A stretch of 64,000 nucleotides of DNA from Tissierellaceae bacterium (lineage in GTDB: Bacteria > Bacillota > Clostridia > Tissierellales > Tissierellaceae): contig JAHDQA010000048.1 of assembly GCA_018434075.1 (NCBI GenBank), positions 25,250 to 89,249 on the forward strand, written 5' to 3'. A program made the position numbers and the translations under genes. Every line of letters begins with the position of its first letter. Position 1 is the first letter of the stretch. The notes beneath the pieces were generated by a model. The model saw only the letters and a program-made list of their open reading frames with translations. It was not told the origin of the DNA and made no database searches. Below, one piece after another: positions 1 through 9,210 of the stretch.

Positions 1-1308
1 TCTTTCAAATCCAAGTCCAAATCCAGCATGTTTAACTCCACCGTACTTTCTTAACTCAAGATACCACCAATAGTTTTCTAAATTCATATCGTTAGCTTTC
101 ATTTTATCCAATAATACGTCGAGTCTTTCTTCTCTTTGACTGCCTCCAATAATTTCTCCAACTCCTGGAACTAGCAAATCCATAGCTGCAACAGTTCTGT
201 TGTCATCATTAACTCTCATGTAAAAAGCCTTGATTTCTTTTGGATAGTCAATTACAAATATCGGTTTGTTGAACTCTTGTTCTGTCAAATATCTTTCATG
301 TTCTGTCTGTAAATCCATACCCCATTCTACAGGGAATTGGAACTCTACACCTGACTTTTTCAATAAATCTATGGCTTCAGTATAAGTAATTACTCCAAAA
401 TCTGAATTTACAATGTTGGTAAGTCTGTCAATCAATCCGTTTGATATAAAGGAATCAAAGAAATCCATTTCTTCTTTTGCGTTTTCTAAGACATAGTTAA
501 TAATATATTTAAACATCTCTTCGGCTAATTTCATATCATCAGCTAAATCTGCAAATGCTATCTCTGGTTCAATCATCCAGAACTCTGCTGCATGCCTAGC
601 TGTATTCGAATTCTCAGCTCTGAAAGTAGGCCCAAAAGTGTACACATTTTTAAATGCTAATGCAAATGCCTCCGCTTCAAGTTGTCCACTTACAGTCAAG
701 TTAGTCTCTTTGCCAAAAAAATCTTCTTTGAAATCTATTTCTCCGTTTTCAGTTCTAGGTAGGTTGTTTAAATCTAGTGTCGTCACTCTAAACATCTCTC
801 CAGCACCTTCTGCATCAGAGGCAGTTATAATAGGTGTGTTTACATACACAAAACCTTTTTCCTGAAAAAATTTGTGAATTGCAAAAGCCATCATTGATCT
901 TACTCTAAAAACTGCATTAAATGTATTTGTTCTAGGTCTTAAGTGTTGTAAAGTCCTTAGATATTCAAGCGAATGTTTCTTCTTTTGAATAGGATAATCA
1001 TTGTCTGATGGAGCTAATATATTTATCTCGTGAGCCCTTATCTCAAAAGGTTGTTTAGCCTGTGGTGTTTCTACGACTGTCCCTATCACTTTTATAGCGG
1101 TATATATAGGCAATTTATCTATATCATCGAAATTATTAATATTTTCTTCATATATCACTTGCAAATTTTTAAAGAATGTACCGTCATTTAATTCTATAAA
1201 TCCTAATTTTTTTGATGATCTTTTTGTTTTAATCCATCCCTCAATCTCTACTTCCTTGCCAATAAAGCTTTCTTTAAATTTGTACATATCTTTTACAGAT
1301 GGTTTCAT
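1..1308 (-). CDS. asnS: asparagine--tRNA ligase, partial (C-terminus off the left edge)
   Basis: Class II aminoacyl-tRNA synthetase that charges tRNA-Asn in the cytosol. 436 codons are visible. An N-terminal OB-fold anticodon-binding domain (about residues 12-110, with [14 protein letters not shown]) is followed by the catalytic domain, with motif 2 ([21 protein letters not shown]), [10 protein letters not shown] and the beginning of motif 3 (HAGFGFGLER), which is cut by the window edge. I estimate that about 25-30 residues are missing. The AGFGFGLER form and the length fit AsnRS rather than AspRS. The ATG ending at 1308 has AAGGAGG just upstream (1311-1320). rarA lies 19 bp upstream on the same strand, so the two are probably cotranscribed. 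Confidence 0.95.
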   Translation of the reverse strand, partial: MKPSVKDMYKFKESFIGKEVEIEGWIKTKRSSKKLGFIELNDGTFFKNLQVIYEENINNFDDIDKLPIYTAIKVIGTVVETPQAKQPFEIRAHEINILAPSDNDYPIQKKKHSLEYLRTLQHLRPRTNTFNAVFRVRSMMAFAIHKFFQEKGFVYVNTPIITASDAEGAGEMFRVTTLDLNNLPRTENGEIDFKEDFFGKETNLTVSGQLEAEAFALAFKNVYTFGPTFRAENSNTARHAAEFWMIEPEIAFADLADDMKLAEEMFKYIINYVLENAKEEMDFFDSFISNGLIDRLTNIVNSDFGVITYTEAIDLLKKSGVEFQFPVEWGMDLQTEHERYLTEQEFNKPIFVIDYPKEIKAFYMRVNDDNRTVAAMDLLVPGVGEIIGGSQREERLDVLLDKMKANDMNLENYWWYLELRKYGGVKHAGFGLGFER

Positions 1309-1327
1309 GTTATCCTCCTTTTGTAAT

Positions 1328-2656
1328 TTATTTTAGTTTATCTTTTTTAATAAAGCTCAACCACTTTTTTATTGTAGCTTCATGTCCTAATTCAGTCGGT
1401 TTATAATAAATTTTGTTTTTAAACTTATCAGGTAAATAGTTTTGATTAACGTAGTGATTGTCGTAATCATGTGGATATTTATAATCGATGCCTCGTCCTA
1501 GTGCTTTCGCTCCAGAATAGCTAGCATCCTTCAAATATATTGGTATGTCCCCAGACTCCTCATTTTTTATGTCTTCAAGTGCTGCATCAATGGCTAGATA
1601 TGAACTATTACTTTTTGGCGCACAAGCCACATAGATAGCAGCTTGAGATAATATTATTCTGGCCTCAGGCATTCCGATAGCATTGACTGCATAAAATGCA
1701 TTTGTAGCAACTATAATCGCATTTGGATCAGCATTTCCAACATCTTCAGAAGCAGCGATCATAATTCTTCTTGCTATGAATTTGGGATCTTCTCCTGCAT
1801 TTAACATCTTTGCAAGATAAAAAACTGCAGCATCTGGATCTGAACCTCTCATGCTCTTGATAAATGCAGAAATTGTATCATAATGTTCATCTGAACCTTT
1901 GTCATATTTAAAGGATTTCATTTGAATTGAGTTCTTAATATCTTCTAAAGAAATATGCCTTACTCCATCTTCAAGTGGATCTGTTGATAAGACTCCTATT
2001 TCCAACGAATTCAATAAAACTCTTGCATCGCCGTCAGCAACTGTAAGTAAGTAGTCTATCGCATCATCATCTATATCAATATTTAAGTTTCCTAATCCAT
2101 ATTCGGTATCCTTTAATGCTCTATCTAACAAAATTAAGAGCTCATCTCTGCTTAATGGTTTTAGTTCCACTACCATCATTCTAGACAAAAGTGCTTTGTT
2201 TATCTCGAAATATGGGTTTTCTGTTGTGGCGCCTATTAGAATTATAATGCCTTTTTCAACAAAAGGCAACAAAGCGTCTTGTTGTGCTTTGTTAAATCTA
2301 TGAATTTCATCGATAAAAAGTATAGTTCTCTTATTTTCTATTTTTAAAGCTTCTTCTGCTTTGTTAATTACTTCTCTTATATCTTTAACGCCAGATGTAA
2401 CAGCTGATATTTTCTCAAAGTTCATCTTAGTGGAATTTGCTATTACCATTGCTAATGTAGTTTTTCCCGTTCCTGGTGGCCCATAATAAATCATCGAACT
2501 GATTCGATCAGCTTTTATTGATCTAGTTAAAAATTTACCATCTCCCACAATATGTTCTTGCCCTATAAATTCTTCAATTGTTCTCGGTCTAAGTCTATCT
2601 GATAATGGTGCGTTTTTTTCTAAAAAATTGTTCATTGATATTGAGAATAAATCCAT
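1328..2656 (-). CDS. rarA: replication-associated recombination protein A (MgsA/RarA AAA+ ATPase)
   Basis: AAA+ ATPase of the clamp-loader clade that acts at stalled replication forks. 442 aa, normal family length. Walker A GPPGTGKT is at residues 59-66, Walker B with DEIH at about 116-119, and sensor 1 GATTENP near 143. The C-terminal half carries the RarA oligomerisation region ([27 protein letters not shown]). The MDLF start is typical of Firmicute RarA. A TGnTATAAT extended -10 lies upstream (2695-2703). It reads toward asnS with a 19 bp gap and diverges from the glycosyltransferase at 2808. Confidence 0.95.
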   Translation of the reverse strand: MDLFSISMNNFLEKNAPLSDRLRPRTIEEFIGQEHIVGDGKFLTRSIKADRISSMIYYGPPGTGKTTLAMVIANSTKMNFEKISAVTSGVKDIREVINKAEEALKIENKRTILFIDEIHRFNKAQQDALLPFVEKGIIILIGATTENPYFEINKALLSRMMVVELKPLSRDELLILLDRALKDTEYGLGNLNIDIDDDAIDYLLTVADGDARVLLNSLEIGVLSTDPLEDGVRHISLEDIKNSIQMKSFKYDKGSDEHYDTISAFIKSMRGSDPDAAVFYLAKMLNAGEDPKFIARRIMIAASEDVGNADPNAIIVATNAFYAVNAIGMPEARIILSQAAIYVACAPKSNSSYLAIDAALEDIKNEESGDIPIYLKDASYSGAKALGRGIDYKYPHDYDNHYVNQNYLPDKFKNKIYYKPTELGHEATIKKWLSFIKKDKLK

Positions 2657-2694
2657 TACATCACCAACTATAAATAATTAATTATAATTATTTA

Positions 2695-2703
2695 ATTATA
2701 TCA
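2695..2703 (-). promoter_or_regulatory. putative extended -10 promoter of rarA-asnS
   Basis: On the minus strand the bases read TGATATAAT, a TGn-TATAAT extended -10, about 40 bp before the rarA ATG. No good -35 hexamer is seen in this very AT-rich stretch, so this is a weak inference. Confidence 0.35.
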
Positions 2704-2762
2704 TAAATAAAATCAAATATTAAAATAAAATTAAATTCCTATCAATTTGTATGAAAATTAGG

Positions 2763-2768
2763 TATAAT
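2763..2768 (+). promoter_or_regulatory. putative -10 box of the glycosyltransferase/lipoprotein pair
   Basis: A perfect TATAAT 40 bp before the TTG start at 2808. It lies downstream of an in-frame ATG at 2751, so that ATG could not be transcribed from this promoter. This supports the TTG start. No convincing -35 is visible. Confidence 0.35.
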
Positions 2769-2807
2769 AAATATGTAAATATTTTTTGTGCTAAGGAGAT
2801 GTTTTTA

Positions 2808-3632
2808 TTGAATATATTAGTATGTCTAGACTCCAATTATATCAATCCGCTAAAGGTAATGCTTTATTCATTATTTACTAACAATGAAAATAATAATTTT
2901 GATGTTTATTTAATGCATTCAAGAATTCCACAAAATGAGTTGGATTCATTAAATGATTATATAGTAAAAAATTGGCCTAATAATTCATTTAACCCAATCA
3001 AAATTCCGAGCGATGATTTTAGAGATGCTCCAGTAGTGTCTTATTATAGCGAAGAGATGTACTATAGGTTATTTGCCCATAAATACCTGCCAAAAAACAT
3101 GGAGAGAATTCTTTATCTCGATCCAGATATATTAGTAATAAATGAAGTTTCCGACCTATATAATGTAGATTTTAATAAAAATCTCTTTGCAGCTTGCCAC
3201 CATAATAAGATATTCATAAAGGGTATTAATAAAATAAGACTTTTACAATACCAAATTGAAGAATACTACAATTCTGGTGTACTGATGATGAATCTACCTG
3301 AACAAAGAAAAAGGATTGACGAGAGTGAAATATTTGATTTTATAGAAAAAAATAAAGCTATATTAGTGCTGCCAGACCAAGATGTTTTAAATTCGCTATA
3401 TTCTAAGGATATAAAAGATGTCGATGAGATACTATATAATTATGATACTAGGTTTTACACTTATTATAAATTCTTAAGTAAAGGCAAAGTTGATATGGAT
3501 TATATCTTTGACAACACTGTTATACTTCATTTCTGCGGAAAGAAGAAGCCTTGGAAAAAGCCATACAGTGGTGAATTTTATTCTCTGTATAAACACTATC
3601 AAAAACAAGTACAAAAATTAGAAAATAAATAA
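2808..3632 (+). CDS. glycosyltransferase family 8 protein
   Basis: Retaining GT-A glycosyltransferase of family GT8 (relatives are LPS glucosyl/galactosyltransferases and GspA-like proteins). The donor is probably a UDP-hexose and the acceptor is unknown. The start chosen is TTG at 2808, because AAGGAG (2793-2798) is 9 bp upstream and the protein then begins MNILVCLDSNY, the usual GT8 N-terminus. The frame is open to an ATG at 2751 with no ribosome site. Length is 274 aa. The metal-binding DxD is YLDPDILV (about residues 103-110), and the family motif near the C-terminus is HFCGKKKPW. The gene is followed 19 bp later by a lipoprotein gene, apparently in one transcript, on the opposite strand to nearly everything else. 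Substrate cannot be told from sequence. Confidence 0.88.
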   Translation: MNILVCLDSNYINPLKVMLYSLFTNNENNNFDVYLMHSRIPQNELDSLNDYIVKNWPNNSFNPIKIPSDDFRDAPVVSYYSEEMYYRLFAHKYLPKNMERILYLDPDILVINEVSDLYNVDFNKNLFAACHHNKIFIKGINKIRLLQYQIEEYYNSGVLMMNLPEQRKRIDESEIFDFIEKNKAILVLPDQDVLNSLYSKDIKDVDEILYNYDTRFYTYYKFLSKGKVDMDYIFDNTVILHFCGKKKPWKKPYSGEFYSLYKHYQKQVQKLENK

Positions 3633-3651
3633 ATGATTAGGAGTGTTCATT

Positions 3652-4173
3652 ATGAAGCCTAGAGTAAAGAGTACTATTTTTATTTTCATGTTGATGTTGG
3701 CAATTTTTTTAAGTGGATGCGTAAACGAAAATTCAGATAATGGAAATATTCAAAATGAAGATGAAAACACAAAGAACATTATATACTCTTCCTCACCAGA
3801 AGATATCTCTCAGTTGACTATGTTGGAGACTTTTAAATATGATTTTGATTTTGATGGCACTGAAGAAGAAATAAATTTATATACGTCTGCACAAAAAGAT
3901 AGTAAAGGTGAAATAATGTGGGATGACGGACAGGTTTTTAAGCTTATCATTCTTGATAGTAATGAAAATTTTGTTCTATTTGATGAATATGTCCAACTTG
4001 GTAAAGTAAATTACTATGTATACCTTGAAAAAGATGTATTTACTATAAGTATAATTAGTCCTAGAACTGCAAGTTTGACGATCACTGATTATGTCTATGA
4101 CAAAGATGTAAATGGATTCTTAGAGAAAAAACTTATAGAAAAAACAACAGATATTAACATGTTGAAAATTTAA
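3652..4173 (+). CDS. putative lipoprotein of unknown function
   Basis: 173 aa from the ATG at 3652, which has TAGGAG 9 bp upstream; an in-frame GTG at 3643 overlaps that site. The N-terminus is a clear type II signal peptide: basic MKPRVK, hydrophobic core, and lipobox LSGC with Cys23 as the predicted lipidated residue. An acidic Asn/Glu-rich linker follows, then a domain with FKYDFDFDGTEEEINLYTS that resembles surface FG-GAP/VCBS-like or calcium-loop segments, but I do not recognise the family. It would be anchored to the outer face of the membrane by the Lgt product encoded at 26439. It is cotranscribed with the GT8 gene and ends inside a shared terminator hairpin. Confidence 0.75.
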   Translation: MKPRVKSTIFIFMLMLAIFLSGCVNENSDNGNIQNEDENTKNIIYSSSPEDISQLTMLETFKYDFDFDGTEEEINLYTSAQKDSKGEIMWDDGQVFKLIILDSNENFVLFDEYVQLGKVNYYVYLEKDVFTISIISPRTASLTITDYVYDKDVNGFLEKKLIEKTTDINMLKI

Positions 4174-4195
4174 GGGGCTTATAGCCCCTTAAATT
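4167..4195. terminator. bidirectional terminator between the lipoprotein gene and orr
   Basis: A 13-bp perfect stem (4167-4179 with 4183-4195, core AAGGGGCT/AGCCCCTT, loop TAT) contains the stop codons of both convergent genes. It can stop transcripts arriving from either side. Confidence 0.8.
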
Positions 4196-5253
4196 ATGAT
4201 TTTTTCTATATATTCAGAAGTCATAGCTCTTAACATGCTCACATAGTGGAGATTAAATGCTAATATGTCCCCAACGCTATAATCAATTTTAGAATCTGAA
4301 GCATCTATAATAGTGTGATCTGAACTTCCACCTAAAATTATCAAATCTTTATCTAATGGGTACATACTATCAAAATCAATGTCTTGTTTGCCAACTGCAC
4401 AAATCAATCTTTTTCTTACTCCTCTATCTACAAAAGTTGGCACTTTTCCAAAAGCGTCTCTGCCTATTTCTTCAGTTGGTACTGATGGTTTCTCTTTGAT
4501 TTCTATAATTTCAGCTTCTAACCGAAACGCGGTGCTATCAGTCCCATCAAGGTGTCTTCCATATGCAGATTCCGTTCCGAATATTATGGATTCTCCGAGT
4601 CTTAAATTGTTGATGCCATTAGGAATCTCGCCCGTACCTAATAAATGGACTGTACTTGAGTTGCCTCCTGACAACATTTCTAGCTTTATTTCAAATTTTT
4701 CTTCAATTTCATTTTTATAATCTACAAGTTTTTGCAATATATGTCTTTTGGGTATAACTCCACCATAACAAGTCAAATTTACTCCTAAGCCATAAAGTTC
4801 AATGTTATTCAATTCTAATATTTCATCAACAGCATGCAATAATTCTTCTTTGTTAAAATAGCCTTCTCTTAAATCTCCTAGATCAGCCATTAAAATTACT
4901 TTGTGAACTTTCCCTAAACTTTCACTTGCTTCATTTAATGCGTATATAGTTTCTAACTCAGAGTTTAGCGATATGTCAGCGTATTCTACTGTTTCCTTAG
5001 CTTGTGAAATCATTGGCAATCGGAGCATCATCTTCGGAATATCAAATTGTGCGATCTTTTTTAAGTTCTCTATTCTAGAATCTGCTAAGTAATCTACGCC
5101 TCCATTGATATAAGCTTTAACAATCTCTGGGTAGGCACAATAGCCTTTAGTAACACCAGCAATTGTTATCCCCTCTTTCTTAGCAAGTGAAACTACTGTT
5201 GATACATTTGATTCAATTTTCTTAGTATCTATAATTACTCTTGGGTAAGACAC
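4189..5253 (-). CDS. orr: ornithine racemase (alanine racemase-fold PLP enzyme)
   Basis: PLP-dependent racemase that converts L-ornithine to D-ornithine, the substrate of ornithine 4,5-aminomutase. 354 aa, alanine-racemase N-terminal TIM-barrel domain. The PLP Schiff-base lysine is K36 in GVTKGYC. ADSRIENL, LMADLGDLREGYF and LSGGNSST are barrel and phosphate-binding segments. It is the last gene of the ornithine operon, 2 bp after the GlmL-like gene, which is the main reason for naming it Orr rather than a generic amino acid racemase. It ends in the terminator at 4167-4195. Confidence 0.88.
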   Translation of the reverse strand: MSYPRVIIDTKKIESNVSTVVSLAKKEGITIAGVTKGYCAYPEIVKAYINGGVDYLADSRIENLKKIAQFDIPKMMLRLPMISQAKETVEYADISLNSELETIYALNEASESLGKVHKVILMADLGDLREGYFNKEELLHAVDEILELNNIELYGLGVNLTCYGGVIPKRHILQKLVDYKNEIEEKFEIKLEMLSGGNSSTVHLLGTGEIPNGINNLRLGESIIFGTESAYGRHLDGTDSTAFRLEAEIIEIKEKPSVPTEEIGRDAFGKVPTFVDRGVRKRLICAVGKQDIDFDSMYPLDKDLIILGGSSDHTIIDASDSKIDYSVGDILAFNLHYVSMLRAMTSEYIEKIII

Positions 5254-5255
5254 TT

Positions 5256-6632
5256 TTATTCCCCTTTCATATTTATGTCTAAACTATCATAAAGCAATTT
5301 TATTGCTGCATCAGGATACCTATACGACATGACACCTAAAGATGCCATGATGTAATGATTGTCTATCAAAATTTCAACATCAGGATTAGGTAATAACTCC
5401 ATTCCACTATTAGAATGAGAAATATTTCTTAATATTTCTATCCTATGTGGCAATCTCGTTAATGCTCCACCAGTACCTATTACATATTTTACGCTTGTTA
5501 AATCTTTTCCTTCGGCAAATGTTGTCTTACCAGTAGGACCATATAGATTCTTTAAAATACCAGCATGACGTTTTATTGCAGTTACACAAGCATATTCTGT
5601 CAAAGTTTCAATAAACTTAATCTCATCTTCACTCTCAGGTATTGGTTTGATTCCTGATATTAAACAATTTAATTTTTCTTTAGATACCCCTAGTTTTCTA
5701 ATTAAAACATCTTCTCCTAAACCTTCTATTATATTTTTTGCGTTCACATATACCCCTAGGTCACCTTCTACCGTCCTCTTAGCTTTTGGTTCTGGACTTA
5801 TCAGCATTCTATTGATTTCTTCACTGCCTTCAGTGACTGAATGGACATCAGTTGTAGCACCGCCAACATCTATTGTGACTAGATCTCCCATATGTTCATA
5901 TAATAATTCGCTTGCTTTCATAACTGCTCCAGGAGTTGGCACTATGTTGCCATTTACCATCTCTCTAATCTTTGTCATACCTGGTGCATGTATGATGTGT
6001 TTTTCAAAAACTTGTTGAATTATTTTTCTAGTTGGTTCAACATTCAATTGATCAATTTCGGGATAAACATTTTCCGTTATATATAATTCCATTTTTGTAT
6101 CTTTAAATATTTCTTTTATTTCATCATGATTTTCTATATTCCCTGCATATATAACGGGTATGTCTAAGTTTAAGCTTGCTATTAATTCACTGTTGTAAAG
6201 TGCAGTGTCTCTTTCCCCATAATCAACGCCACCTGCTATCAATATTATGTTGGGTTTTATTTCTTCAATCTTTTTTAAATCGGATTTTCTCAATCTACCT
6301 GATGTAATATATTTAATATTTGCTCCTGCTCCCAAAGCAGCTTCTTTTGCAGCTCGAACTGTCATATCGTATACCAATCCATGTACAGTCATTTTTAATC
6401 CGCCTGCCGCTGAGCTTGTAGCAATAAGTTCATTGTATTCAAGGTCTGGAATACCCATACTTCGTTTAAGATCCTCTATGGCACCTTTTAAGCCTATGTT
6501 TACATCTCCTTCTAATACCGAGGTAGGAGCTTGCCCCTGTCCAAGAAAAACAGGGGCTATTTGTATATTATCAAATGCATTTACTACAGTTGTGGTACTT
6601 CCTATTTCAGCAACTAATAAATCAATTCTCAT
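5256..6632 (-). CDS. GlmL/'MutL'-like ASKHA ATPase of the ornithine aminomutase operon
   Basis: Member of the GlmL family, often misnamed MutL; it is unrelated to the mismatch-repair protein. 458 aa from the ATG at 6632, which overlaps the oraE stop by 11 bp; a longer open frame to 6716 lies wholly inside oraE. The actin/Hsp70-like nucleotide fold shows in phosphate-1 AEIGSTTTVVNAF near the N-terminus, phosphate-2 DVGGATTDVHSV (about 255-266), and IGTGGALTRLP (about 385-395). GlmL genes sit beside B12 mutases such as glutamate mutase. By that context and fold it probably reactivates or assembles OraSE by exchanging damaged cobalamin, but this is inference. Confidence 0.8.
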   Translation of the reverse strand: MRIDLLVAEIGSTTTVVNAFDNIQIAPVFLGQGQAPTSVLEGDVNIGLKGAIEDLKRSMGIPDLEYNELIATSSAAGGLKMTVHGLVYDMTVRAAKEAALGAGANIKYITSGRLRKSDLKKIEEIKPNIILIAGGVDYGERDTALYNSELIASLNLDIPVIYAGNIENHDEIKEIFKDTKMELYITENVYPEIDQLNVEPTRKIIQQVFEKHIIHAPGMTKIREMVNGNIVPTPGAVMKASELLYEHMGDLVTIDVGGATTDVHSVTEGSEEINRMLISPEPKAKRTVEGDLGVYVNAKNIIEGLGEDVLIRKLGVSKEKLNCLISGIKPIPESEDEIKFIETLTEYACVTAIKRHAGILKNLYGPTGKTTFAEGKDLTSVKYVIGTGGALTRLPHRIEILRNISHSNSGMELLPNPDVEILIDNHYIMASLGVMSYRYPDAAIKLLYDSLDINMKGE

Positions 6633-8838
6633 TTTCCATCTCACGTCTTTTCTTGACAAGGAATGTTGCAACATGAGAGCCTTTTGTTCCTCTTCCAAAT
6701 CCTGCATCCATTCCATTTTTCACAGCCATTTCATTAGACACTTGAGTTCCGCCAGCAGCAATTATCAACTTGTCTCTGACACCCTTTTCAATAGCGTAAT
6801 CATTTAACTTCTTCATATTCTTGTAGTGGATGTCATCATGGGAAATAATAGTAGAAACTAAAATTGCATCTGCATTTAATTCGATTGCTGCATCAACCAA
6901 TTTTTCTACTGGAACAGAAGTCCCTAAAATGTGGCACTCAATGCCATATTTTTCTATACCTCCATGTTTGATGTCAATTATCTCTCTTAGTCCAACTGAA
7001 TGTTCATCATCTCCAACTGTAGCTGCAACAACTTTCATTGGTTTTCTCGATATCTCAGCTCTGATTTCATCTTCACTCATTTCTTCTGGCTTTGGTGGAA
7101 TAACCAATTTAGATATGTCTATTGAAAAATCAACTCTTCCTTTTAACTCAATCCTAGTGCCTTCTGCTTGTTGCATTACTTCCCTGTGAATGACTTCGCA
7201 ATCTTTTAAATTCAAGTTTTTGCCAATTTCAAGTGCTGCGAATTCAGCAGTACGTACATCTGTAGGTAAAAACATCGTGAGTAAAACAACCCCATCTCCA
7301 AGCCATTCCATTTCAGGCTTAATGAGATTAGTGTTCAATAAGTCTTTTACTTCTTCTAACCTTACATTGACATTATCAGTTTCGTCAAGTTCATCTATAA
7401 AGATGATTTTTTCTGGTTTTTCAAATGTAGAACCATTAATCAGTAGAGAAGGATTCTCAACATATTCTTGCCCATATTGTTCTAAATTGTTATATCCGAA
7501 GTGAGCAGTTACAGGTGCCATGTATTCCTTGTCTCTTTCGAATACTGTTCCTACACCAACTCCTCCGTCTATCTTTCTGACAATTCCATCCCCATTTCTT
7601 TCAGGATAATAGCCGGAGTCTACGAAGAAACCTTCCTCAACAGCTTTAAAGTATCCACCTATTTCTAATATTTCTTCCATAAATAGAACTGCTCTTTCTT
7701 TAAGCTCTCTAACTTTTGTAGATAGATATTCGCCGTCTCTATCTACTTTTATCATTTTCATTAAACCATCCATTCCGTTGAAAGCTTGCTTAGCTGTGTC
7801 AACAGCCTCAATGTTAAAGATATGCCAAGGAACATTTCTACCTTCATCTGGTGTTATTGTGGATTGAATATCTGCCGATGTCAATTCTGAAATCAACAAA
7901 TTTAGTACATGTGTTACAGTAGCTTCTCTAGTAGATGATTCCATGTACTTAGTATTCATCTGAGCTCTCATTCTATATTCTTTAAATAATTCTCTCAATG
8001 CAATTGCGTATGGTAGATCAAGCCTCATACAAGGTGCTGGTGGTGCAGTTGGTGGAACAGTTGACAAGCATATATTTGACTTTTTCATGCCTATTTTTAC
8101 AGAATACATTGAGTTTAAAGCATGCTGTACCATTAATTCAGGCATTACTTTCCAAGCTTCTCTTGCCGTTGCATTGGCGTTATGTGCGCCATCAATTTGT
8201 GCTATATCAGCCCAAGTCATAACCTTCTTCGCTTCTGCTGCATCGACAAAAGATCTTACCATGTTTATATTTCTATATAAAACGTTGTATTGAGGATCTT
8301 GGTGTGCTCCATTGACTCCTTCTTCTGCAAACATTACAGCAATTTCCGGTCCTGCTACTCCAGATACGTATGAATGATAATTAATTGGCCTTCCTACTTC
8401 CTCTTCAATCAAATCTAAAGCTTTTCTCTGTGCTCTTACTTGTTTTCTACTAATTGGTATACCACCCACACCTTGTGGTGTACCTTCAATCAAGCTTTCA
8501 AAGTGAGATTGCCCTGCTGTACGAATTACCATTATATGATCTGCGCCATGCCATGCAGCCATCCTCATCCTTCTTATATCGTCCTCAAAACGACCTGATG
8601 CTATTTCTGTAGTAATTACTGGAGCAGGTTGTGGATCAATGTTATCAAAATACTTTGCTGCTGGAAGGGGTTGACTTTGTATTAAGTTTTCTGATGTTTC
8701 ATAGTAGTCAAATTTGCCTATTTTTCGAACCTCTCCAACTCCTTCTCTCCAATGCCAGCCTCTTCTTTTAGGTCTATAACTCTCTAAATCCTTTAAAATC
8801 TCTTTAATGTTTAATTTTTCATTTGGTTTAAGTTCCAT
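6622..8838 (-). CDS. oraE: D-ornithine 4,5-aminomutase, E (large) subunit
   Basis: Large subunit of the adenosylcobalamin- and PLP-dependent mutase that moves the delta-amino group of D-ornithine to C4, giving 2,4-diaminopentanoate. 738 aa, normal length. Residues to about 590 form the TIM-barrel and linker; the C-terminal Rossmann domain binds B12 through DEHSVG (611-616, axial His613 of the DxHxxG motif). Lys624 lies 11 residues after this His, the spacing I recall for the B12 His and PLP Lys in lysine 5,6-aminomutase, so it is the likely PLP lysine. The start overlaps the oraS stop by one base (TAATG), implying translational coupling with the small subunit. Confidence 0.95.
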   Translation of the reverse strand: MELKPNEKLNIKEILKDLESYRPKRRGWHWREGVGEVRKIGKFDYYETSENLIQSQPLPAAKYFDNIDPQPAPVITTEIASGRFEDDIRRMRMAAWHGADHIMVIRTAGQSHFESLIEGTPQGVGGIPISRKQVRAQRKALDLIEEEVGRPINYHSYVSGVAGPEIAVMFAEEGVNGAHQDPQYNVLYRNINMVRSFVDAAEAKKVMTWADIAQIDGAHNANATAREAWKVMPELMVQHALNSMYSVKIGMKKSNICLSTVPPTAPPAPCMRLDLPYAIALRELFKEYRMRAQMNTKYMESSTREATVTHVLNLLISELTSADIQSTITPDEGRNVPWHIFNIEAVDTAKQAFNGMDGLMKMIKVDRDGEYLSTKVRELKERAVLFMEEILEIGGYFKAVEEGFFVDSGYYPERNGDGIVRKIDGGVGVGTVFERDKEYMAPVTAHFGYNNLEQYGQEYVENPSLLINGSTFEKPEKIIFIDELDETDNVNVRLEEVKDLLNTNLIKPEMEWLGDGVVLLTMFLPTDVRTAEFAALEIGKNLNLKDCEVIHREVMQQAEGTRIELKGRVDFSIDISKLVIPPKPEEMSEDEIRAEISRKPMKVVAATVGDDEHSVGLREIIDIKHGGIEKYGIECHILGTSVPVEKLVDAAIELNADAILVSTIISHDDIHYKNMKKLNDYAIEKGVRDKLIIAAGGTQVSNEMAVKNGMDAGFGRGTKGSHVATFLVKKRREMENEN

Positions 8839-9203
8839 TAATTTGCACCTCCATTAAATAGAGGTTTTACCTCATCCCAAGAGTTAGGTTCTATTAATTC
8901 TAATCCCGCTTCTCTTATTCCTAAGCCTTTGTGTTTTGAGTATTTATATACAATATTCCCTACACCTTTCCCTATGAGGCCTCTATCTATTGCATTTTCG
9001 ACAATACTTTTTGCTTCTATGCTTGAAAATCCCATTCTTAGCAATACACTTCTCTCTATTGAAGGAGTTGTGTGATTATAAGCTAAATCTACTAATGGAT
9101 CAACTATTTTTTCTGCTAATTGCCAAAAATAAGTTTCTAGTTCTGATTCTGACAAATCCGCTAAATGTTTTCTTCTTTCTTCAAAATCGTCTTCTCTTCT
9201 CAT
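8838..9203 (-). CDS. oraS: D-ornithine 4,5-aminomutase, S (small) subunit
   Basis: Small helical subunit of ornithine aminomutase; partner of OraE in an OraS-OraE complex. 121 aa, close to the known size of about 13 kDa. Recognisable features are FEERRKHLADLSESEL at the N-terminus, YNHTTPSIERSVLLRMGFSS in the middle and GLIGKGVGNIVYK toward the end. It carries no cofactor motif of its own. It sits 7 bp after ortB and its stop overlaps the oraE start, the order known for ornithine-fermenting clostridia. Confidence 0.92.
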   Translation of the reverse strand: MRREDDFEERRKHLADLSESELETYFWQLAEKIVDPLVDLAYNHTTPSIERSVLLRMGFSSIEAKSIVENAIDRGLIGKGVGNIVYKYSKHKGLGIREAGLELIEPNSWDEVKPLFNGGAN

Positions 9204-9210
9204 TTGTACA

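Noticed and set aside
2751-2807. ATG at 2751 as the start of the glycosyltransferase
   Set aside because: No ribosome site; it lies upstream of a TATAAT box, and the TTG at 2808 has AAGGAG and gives the usual N-terminus.
5256-6716. The longer open frame of the GlmL-like gene and the usual database name 'DNA mismatch repair protein MutL'
   Set aside because: The first 28 codons lie within oraE with no ribosome site, and the protein has an ASKHA fold, not the GHKL ATPase of MutL.
6830-7504. Plus-strand frames of over 100 codons opposite oraE
   Set aside because: They are antisense shadows of a well-recognised gene, with no ribosome sites or family features.
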